Assembly (NCBI GenBank): GCA_035559315.1
Contig: DATMBJ010000198.1
Location: 1 to 10,494, forward strand
Source: DATLZM01 sp035559315
Lineage (GTDB): Bacteria; Actinomycetota; UBA4738; HRBIN12
Length of the DNA stretch: 10,494 nt
Reading direction: 5' to 3'
Shown here one piece after another: positions 6,877 to 10,494 of the stretch. Both the position numbers and the translations under genes were made by a program. The stretch's first letter is position 1, and every line of letters starts with the position of its first letter. The notes under the pieces were generated by a model. The model had not been told where the DNA came from and searched no databases. It was given only the letters and a program-made list of their open reading frames with translations.

Positions 6877-7596
6877 CTACCGGGGCGCCCCCGCCACCTG
6901 CTCGCGCTCGGCGGCCTTGCGGACCTCGATGGCCAGGGCGACCTCCTCGGAGATCGGCCGGGCCACCATCACCGCGGCCACCACCCGGCCCAGGACGTCC
7001 CGGACCGGGCAGCCGTTCACGGCGAGGATCACATCCCGGCCCGCCTCCTCGGGCCGGAGCCGGACCAGCTCCTGACGGAGCTCCTCGCCCCGCAGGACCC
7101 TGGACTCGGGGAGGTCGGCCTCGGCGAGGGGCTCGCCCTGGAGGGTGCGGACGGCGAACCGGCGCGCGATCTCCCCCAGGGTCACGCCCGAGGAGATCCC
7201 GAGCAGGTGGTGCAGCACCCGGTTCACGTAGAGGACCCTCCCCTCCTTCGAGACCGCGATCGCGCCGTCGGGGATGGCCTCGAGGATCGGCTCCACGTCC
7301 GAGGCCGGCGCCACCCCGAGCTTCTGGAGGTACTCCCGGTACGAGCTCGTGCTGCCCATCGCCATCCGGTACTCGGAGAGGTTCGCGATCAGGGTGTGCT
7401 CGGTGTTCGTGGTCCGCCCCTCGATCTCCTGGACCGTCGCCGCGAGCCGGGTCAGCTGCTCCCGCATCTCGTGGGCGGTCCGGGCGAGGAGCGAGACCTG
7501 CCGGTGGCCCCGCCAGAGCATGGCCCCCATCACGACCAGCAGGACGAACAGCGCGAGCTGCCACTGGCTGGAGAGCGGTGCGAGCAGTTCCGTCAT
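6877..7596 (-). CDS. membrane-anchored PAS-domain protein without output domain
   Basis: The 239-residue protein has one N-terminal membrane segment (about 12-28, WQLALFVLLVVMGAMLW). A probable coiled coil follows (about 33-62, ARTAHEMREQLTRLAATVQE). A PAS-like domain spans about 102-213: EPILEAIPDGAIAVSKEGRV, a variable middle, then a C-terminal strand GRVVAAVMVARPI. A short charged helix ends it. No histidine kinase, GGDEF, EAL, HD or DNA-binding domain follows, so the signal must be passed to a partner. The ATG at 7596 is preceded by GGGAGGAGG. An in-frame ATG at 7663-7665 would add 23 residues but has no Shine-Dalgarno. The 206-nt leader has features of its own, described separately. The ligand is unknown. 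Confidence 0.82.
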   Translation of the reverse strand: MTELLAPLSSQWQLALFVLLVVMGAMLWRGHRQVSLLARTAHEMREQLTRLAATVQEIEGRTTNTEHTLIANLSEYRMAMGSTSSYREYLQKLGVAPASDVEPILEAIPDGAIAVSKEGRVLYVNRVLHHLLGISSGVTLGEIARRFAVRTLQGEPLAEADLPESRVLRGEELRQELVRLRPEEAGRDVILAVNGCPVRDVLGRVVAAVMVARPISEEVALAIEVRKAAEREQVAGAPR

Positions 7597-7662
7597 CGAA
7601 ACCTCCTCCCGGCCACGCCGGGGTTCCCGCCTCCATCCTTCGGCAGCCAGGGCCCGCCCGCC

Positions 7663-7727
7663 CATCGCCCGGGGTACCCGTTCCCGGGTACGAACCCCTA
7701 CCTCCTGGGGGCCTCGGACGGGCGATG
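7663..7727 (-). promoter_or_regulatory. possible structured leader of the PAS gene
   Basis: Read on the minus strand, CATCGCCCG (7727-7719) is a perfect 9-bp complement of CGGGCGATG (7671-7663). Enclosed are a CCCC...GGGG hairpin whose loop holds AGGAGGTA, and a perfect hairpin TACCCG-GGAA-CGGGTA (7690-7675) with a GNRA-type tetraloop. This draws as a three-way junction 67 nt before the start codon. I could not match it to a known riboswitch class (no c-di-GMP-I GCAAA core and no cobalamin box). GC-rich DNA makes chance pairing easier, so treat it as a candidate only. Confidence 0.3.
7674..7697 (-). promoter_or_regulatory. stress-sigma-like promoter candidate for the PAS gene
   Basis: On the minus strand GGGT (7697-7694), 14 nt, then GGGTAC (7679-7674) fits the Streptomyces sigma-B-type pattern GNNT-N14-16-GGGTAC. 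No TAnnnT box occurs in this leader, so a housekeeping promoter is not evident. The element overlaps the proposed hairpins, so the two readings compete. The gene may instead be read through from upstream. Confidence 0.3.
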
Positions 7728-7802
7728 CCGCCCGGGACCTCGGGCCTAGGACGTCCGACCCGCCGGCGCGCGGGCCGGCCTTCCCGAGCCCGGAGGCCGT
7801 CC

Positions 7803-8411
7803 TCAGCGCCCGAGGAGCCGGTAGGACAGGTAGGCCAGGGTCTCCCGGAGGTAGCCCTCGAGGCGGGTCCACTCCGTGCGGGCGGCGGAGTGCCAGGTGG
7901 CCGAGGCGTAGCCCCGGATCCCCAGGTCGCGGGCCATCCGCTCGACCCGGAGGTTGTGCCAGGGGTCGGAGACCAGGAACGCCGTCTCGAGCCCCTCCCC
8001 CCGCATGTAGCGGGCGGCGGCCCGGAGGCTCTCGAAGGTGGTCCGCCCCACCGGCTCGGCCACGACCGCCCCGGGCGGGACCCCGTGGGCGATCAGGTAG
8101 CCGCGACCGGCCTCGGCCTCGGTGGTCCGGTCCCCCGGGCGCCCCCCACCCAGCACGAGGATCCGTTCGGCGCGCCCCTGCCGGTAGAGGAGGAGCGCGT
8201 GGTCGAGCCGGCCCGCGAACACCGGGGACGGCCTCCCGTCGTACTGGGCGGCCCCCAGGACCACGATCACGTCGACCCGGGCCACCCGCGCGGCGTCGTC
8301 CTCGTGGGCCGCCCGCCACACCGCGAGGCCGGTGACGGCCACCAACCCGACGCCCACGAGGAGCGCGCCCCCGAGCGCGACCAGGAGGGGGTGGCGTCGG
8401 AGCCCGCCCAC
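7803..8411 (-). CDS. YdcF/SanA-like DUF218 membrane protein
   Basis: The 202-residue protein has an N-terminal membrane anchor (about 9-32) and a DUF218 domain (about 46-180). Family signatures are visible: VDVIVVLGAAQYDGRPSPVF (47-65), GRLDHALLLYRQGRAERILVLGGG (67-90) and TTEAEAG (96-102). TTFESL (124-129) and LVSDPWHNLRVERMA (146-160) follow. YdcF and SanA relatives are linked to envelope integrity, and YdcF binds S-adenosylmethionine in vitro. The reaction is unsettled. The start is GTG at 8409-8411 with no Shine-Dalgarno. TAGCAT sits exactly 6 nt upstream, implying a leaderless mRNA. It lies between the secreted protein gene and the PAS gene, with a 39-nt gap upstream. Confidence 0.92.
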   Translation of the reverse strand: MGGLRRHPLLVALGGALLVGVGLVAVTGLAVWRAAHEDDAARVARVDVIVVLGAAQYDGRPSPVFAGRLDHALLLYRQGRAERILVLGGGRPGDRTTEAEAGRGYLIAHGVPPGAVVAEPVGRTTFESLRAAARYMRGEGLETAFLVSDPWHNLRVERMARDLGIRGYASATWHSAARTEWTRLEGYLRETLAYLSYRLLGR

Positions 8412-8417
8412 GCGCCG

Positions 8418-8423
8418 ATGCTA
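8418..8423 (-). promoter_or_regulatory. candidate -10 box for a leaderless DUF218 transcript
   Basis: TAGCAT (minus strand) is followed by the 6 nt CGGCGC and then the GTG start. This is the same geometry as at dgt. No convincing -35 is present. Confidence 0.5.
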
Positions 8424-8450
8424 ACAAGGGCTCCGACGCCCCCCTCGCGC

Positions 8451-8873
8451 TCACACGATCCGGATCCAGACCCGGGCCACCGCGGTGCTCACGGAGGCCG
8501 TGGAGAGGAAGGTGCCGCGGGTGCGCGCGTAGGCGCCGAACGCGTAGGTCCCCGGGGACACCGCCCGGGCCGAGCGGTAGTGCCACGCGGGCGTCCCGGC
8601 CGTCTGGGAGGGGCAGCACTCCCAGGTCCACGTGCCGGGCGGCAGCGTCCCCATCCCGGGCTGCGAGAACCCGGTCGCGCTCACCCACACCTGCAGGCCG
8701 CCGCTCATCCCCACCCCGACCGTGTGCCGGACCCGCTGTCCGAGGACGGCCGGGTTCGGCGAGGCGGCGATCGTCACCGCCGCCTTGGCCCGAGCCACCT
8801 CCGTCGCCTGCATCCCGAGGGCCGGGAGCAGGACCAGCGGGACCACGACCCGGAGGAACCATCGCCTGACCAT
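8451..8873 (-). CDS. secreted hypothetical protein, probably beta-sandwich
   Basis: The 140-residue protein has a clear signal peptide: MVRRWF, then a hydrophobic core VVVPLVLLPALGM, then ATEVARAKA as the likely cleavage region (about 29-31). The mature part alternates short strands and turns, e.g. VTIAASPNPAVLGQRV (33-48), LQVWVSATGF, YAFGAYARTRG and STAVARVWIRIV. The TIAASPNPAVLGQ phrase resembles the start of bacterial Ig-like extracellular domains. Two adjacent cysteines (C86, C87) occur in TWTWECCPSQT. An ATG/GTG start 9 codons upstream is open, but MVRRW gives a normal signal peptide and follows GGGGGAG closely, so I chose it. No family is recognised. Confidence 0.75.
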   Translation of the reverse strand: MVRRWFLRVVVPLVLLPALGMQATEVARAKAAVTIAASPNPAVLGQRVRHTVGVGMSGGLQVWVSATGFSQPGMGTLPPGTWTWECCPSQTAGTPAWHYRSARAVSPGTYAFGAYARTRGTFLSTASVSTAVARVWIRIV

Positions 8874-8929
8874 CGTCTCCCCCTTCCCGCGCGCACGCAC
8901 GTGCCTCGATCCCTGAGGGGGAGGTCGCA

Positions 8930-8947
8930 GGACCGCCGGGGCGGCCC
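8930..8947 (-). terminator. possible hairpin after the lipoprotein gene
   Basis: On the minus strand GGGCCGC can pair with GCGGUCC (one G-U pair) around a 4-nt loop, 22 nt past the lipoprotein stop. There is no U-tract, and GC-rich DNA makes such pairs common. Confidence 0.25.
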
Positions 8948-8969
8948 TCCGAGGTGAGAGGGACCCGAC

Positions 8970-9410
8970 CTACCCGGGTTCTAGGAAGCCGGTCTCGCGG
9001 AGGAGCCCGACGAACGACCGGCGGTCGAACCCCTGCCCGATCACGGCGTACGGATCGCAGACCCCCTCGGCGCCCCACACGAGCGCCCAGCGTTCGTCCG
9101 CGCCGAGGAGCCGGGCGTCCACGCCCTCGGCGAGCCGGAGGGTCCCAACCAGCGGGAGACCCTCTCCGACCTCGCCGGGTATCCCCGCCAGCAGGTGGAG
9201 CTCGCGTCCGTCCTCGGACCGGTACGAGGTCCGCACCGCTACGTGGTCCGCCTGCGGCGACTCCACGCGTTCCACCCGCTCGAAGCCGGGGGGCGGGGCG
9301 AGGGGCGGCTCGCACAGGAGCGGGCCGGCCGGCGCCCCCGGGGAGGAGCACCCGGCCGCCGCGGCGAGCGCCACCGCCGCGAGCAGCGGGGCGCGGCTCC
9401 CCCGCCTCAT
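8970..9410 (-). CDS. hypothetical lipoprotein
   Basis: The 146-residue protein has a positively charged N-terminus (MRRGSR), a hydrophobic stretch and a lipobox ending AAAAGC. C21 is therefore the likely lipidated cysteine. A proline-rich spacer (24-42) leads to a compact mixed domain (43-146) with C33 and C118 as a possible disulfide. The latter part resembles no family I can name (VAVRTSYRSEDGRELHLLAG, DERWALVWGAEGVCDPYAVI). Its ATG overlaps the stop of the preceding gene by four bases (ATGA), so its translation is probably coupled to the SPOR-like protein and the two may work together at the envelope. The alternative upstream start would lie inside the preceding gene. Confidence 0.8.
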   Translation of the reverse strand: MRRGSRAPLLAAVALAAAAGCSSPGAPAGPLLCEPPLAPPPGFERVERVESPQADHVAVRTSYRSEDGRELHLLAGIPGEVGEGLPLVGTLRLAEGVDARLLGADERWALVWGAEGVCDPYAVIGQGFDRRSFVGLLRETGFLEPG

Positions 9411-9907
9411 GGCAGCGACTCCGGGACCGGCTCGAGCAGCGGGCCCGACCCGTCCGGATCCGCCTCCTGCCCGAGCCCGGCGAACACCAGGCCCAGGCTC
9501 TGCACGCGGTTGGGCAGGATGGTCGCCGGGTGGCCCATGAGCGAGGCCAGCTCGGCGAACTCCCTCGCGCCCTCCTCCGTCCGGAACGCCGACACGAGCG
9601 CCCAATCCCCCGGCGACCCGAGCTCCTCGCGGAGGCCCTGGAAGGCGGCCACGGGCACGACGTAGTAGCCCTGGAGGTCGCCGAACGCCATCGCGTCGTC
9701 CGCCGCGAACGCCTCCTCCCGCGAGTCGTACACGCCCCCGACCACGAGGATCAGCATCTCCCCCTTCCCCGTGTCGGCCGGGGCCGCCGGCCCGACCGGG
9801 GGGTTCGGGCCGGCCGTCGCTGCCGGGCGGCCGACGATCGCCCCGAGGGCGAGGCCGGCCGATCCGAGCACGGCCAGGAGGCTCCATCCGATCACGCGCC
9901 GCATCAT
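9407..9907 (-). CDS. membrane-anchored or secreted protein with two SPOR-like halves
   Basis: The 166-residue protein begins MMRRVIGWSLLAVLGSAGLALGA, a signal peptide or anchor. A Pro/Ala/Gly linker follows (27-48). Two similar segments come next: LILVVGGVYDSREEAFAADDAM (52-73) and ALVSAFRTEEGAREFAELASLMG (103-125). Each is a hydrophobic strand followed by an acidic helix, like the beta-alpha units of SPOR (sporulation-related repeat) domains that bind denuded peptidoglycan. That assignment is by pattern only. GDLQGYYVVPVAAF (76-89) joins the halves. Two ATGs are adjacent, with GAGGGAGGGAAGG upstream. It sits 16 nt after the M15-peptidase gene and overlaps the lipoprotein gene, forming a three-gene set. 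Confidence 0.78.
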   Translation of the reverse strand: MMRRVIGWSLLAVLGSAGLALGAIVGRPAATAGPNPPVGPAAPADTGKGEMLILVVGGVYDSREEAFAADDAMAFGDLQGYYVVPVAAFQGLREELGSPGDWALVSAFRTEEGAREFAELASLMGHPATILPNRVQSLGLVFAGLGQEADPDGSGPLLEPVPESLP

Positions 9908-9923
9908 CCTTCCCTCCCTCCTC

Positions 9924-10494
9924 TCAGTACCCGTAGGCGTACTGGAAGTGCATGGGGTCGCAGAAGTCCAGGCCCCAGCGCCAGCCGTGGTTCTTGAAGA
10001 TCGGGGCGAACTTGTAGTTGACCGTGCTCGAGCAACGGCCGGAGGGCTCGTAGCTGGACGAGATGTCCACCGCGATGCCCCACGCGTGGGTGCTGTACTT
10101 CGTCGTGCCGCTGATGTACCGGCAGGCGTACCCGTAGATCCCGCTCTTCGTGTACTCGGACAGGTGCTCGTTCTGGATGTGCCCGTACACGTCGTTGTCG
10201 AGGTTCGTCGACTTCCCGCCCTTGTTGGACACCATCTCGGTCGGGTACCCGCCCAGCTTCCGGTGGAACCGCACCGTGTACGTCACGCCGTTGTCCGCGG
10301 CGCGCCAGTACATGTAGATCGCCCTCGCGTCCGCGTTGCACGGCTGGCCGAAGCGGTTCACGATCTGCGTGTACCCGGTGGGCGTGGCGGGGTAGTTGTA
10401 GTGCCAGTCCCGCCAGCCCAACCGCTGCCAGTGCCACGCGACCAGGAACGGCACGAGCGGCACCACGACCGCGACCGCCAGGCCCACGCCCCGG
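9924..10494 (-). CDS. M15-family (VanY/D-Ala-D-Ala carboxypeptidase-like) peptidase, 5' end uncertain
   Basis: The protein has an N-terminal hydrophobic anchor (LAVAVVVPLVPFLVAW), a linker, and a C-terminal M15_4/VanY-type zinc peptidase domain. Counting from the GTG at 10485-10487 (187 residues), ligands are H134 and D141 (STHAWGIAVDIS) and H180 (DPMHFQYA). D177 is the likely acidic catalytic residue. Such enzymes trim peptidoglycan peptides outside the cell. C50, C122, C152 and C176 could form two disulfides, consistent with export. The frame stays open to the window edge with Arg just before the GTG, and signal anchors usually begin with positive charges, so the true start is probably beyond 10494. 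The gene is visibly less GC-rich than its neighbours. It leads the set with the SPOR-like and lipoprotein genes. Confidence 0.85.
   Translation of the reverse strand, partial: RGVGLAVAVVVPLVPFLVAWHWQRLGWRDWHYNYPATPTGYTQIVNRFGQPCNADARAIYMYWRAADNGVTYTVRFHRKLGGYPTEMVSNKGGKSTNLDNDVYGHIQNEHLSEYTKSGIYGYACRYISGTTKYSTHAWGIAVDISSSYEPSGRCSSTVNYKFAPIFKNHGWRWGLDFCDPMHFQYAYGY

Noticed and set aside
7663..7727. c-di-GMP-I, cobalamin or ydaO riboswitch in the PAS leader
   Set aside because: The conserved core nucleotides of each class were sought and not found. Only generic stems and a GNRA-type loop are present.
7747..7756. AGGACGTCCG palindrome as a DosR-type box
   Set aside because: Only the inner 8 bp (GGACGTCC) are symmetric. 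The flanks do not fit the known 18-20 bp DosR consensus.
8897..8904. GCACGTGC palindrome before the secreted-protein gene
   Set aside because: It is a single 8-bp palindrome in GC-rich DNA with no second copy, so too weak to call an operator.
6877..9351. An 824-codon open frame that includes the PAS protein at its end
   Set aside because: Only the last 239 residues look like protein. The upstream part overlaps DUF218 and the secreted-protein gene in another phase and is low-complexity.

Overview
The window is GC-rich DNA (about 70% or more by eye), densely packed, with frequent GTG/TTG starts and strong G/C bias at third codon positions. The housekeeping core is dgt-dnaG-rpoD on the minus strand. 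The primary sigma factor ends in the RIRQIESKTLSKLRHPSRS.. form common in Actinobacteria. Together with the dgt-dnaG pairing, a YtxH-like mini-protein and the GC content, this suggests a high-GC, actinobacterium-like genome. I cannot place it more precisely.

Left part (1-1786): three short + strand genes form a tightly coupled set: a Cys/His-rich protein, an HNH endonuclease and a CxxC mini-protein. A possible upstream gene tail overlaps the first by ATGA. A strong 11-bp hairpin follows the set. Next come a minus-strand acidic protein with no recognised family and tRNA-Asn(GTT) at 1787-1859. Small zinc-binding proteins plus HNH on the 3' side of a tRNA suggest an integrated phage-like element, but no integrase or att repeat is visible.

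Middle (1860-6843): a YtxH-like membrane mini-protein converges on rpoD. The order dgt, dnaG, rpoD (read leftward) makes a macromolecular-synthesis cluster linking dNTP control, replication priming and primary transcription. An internal -10-like box precedes rpoD, so rpoD may also be transcribed separately. A divergent lipoprotein cupredoxin with a complete type 1 copper ligand set starts just right of dgt.

Right part (6844-10494): all genes are on the minus strand and most are envelope proteins. In transcription order they are: an M15/VanY-like peptidase running off the window edge, an anchored protein with two SPOR-like halves, a lipoprotein coupled to it by ATGA, a secreted beta-rich protein, a YdcF/DUF218 membrane protein, and a membrane-anchored PAS protein with no output domain. 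The PAS gene has a 206-nt leader with a nested stem-loop arrangement and a stress-sigma-like GGGTAC box. Two genes without a Shine-Dalgarno (dgt, DUF218) have a TAnnnT box exactly 6 nt before the start codon, which predicts leaderless mRNAs.

No defence system, CRISPR array or clearly new multi-gene machine is demonstrable here. The best leads are the PAS gene leader, the M15/SPOR-like/lipoprotein set and the tRNA-adjacent zinc/HNH cassette.
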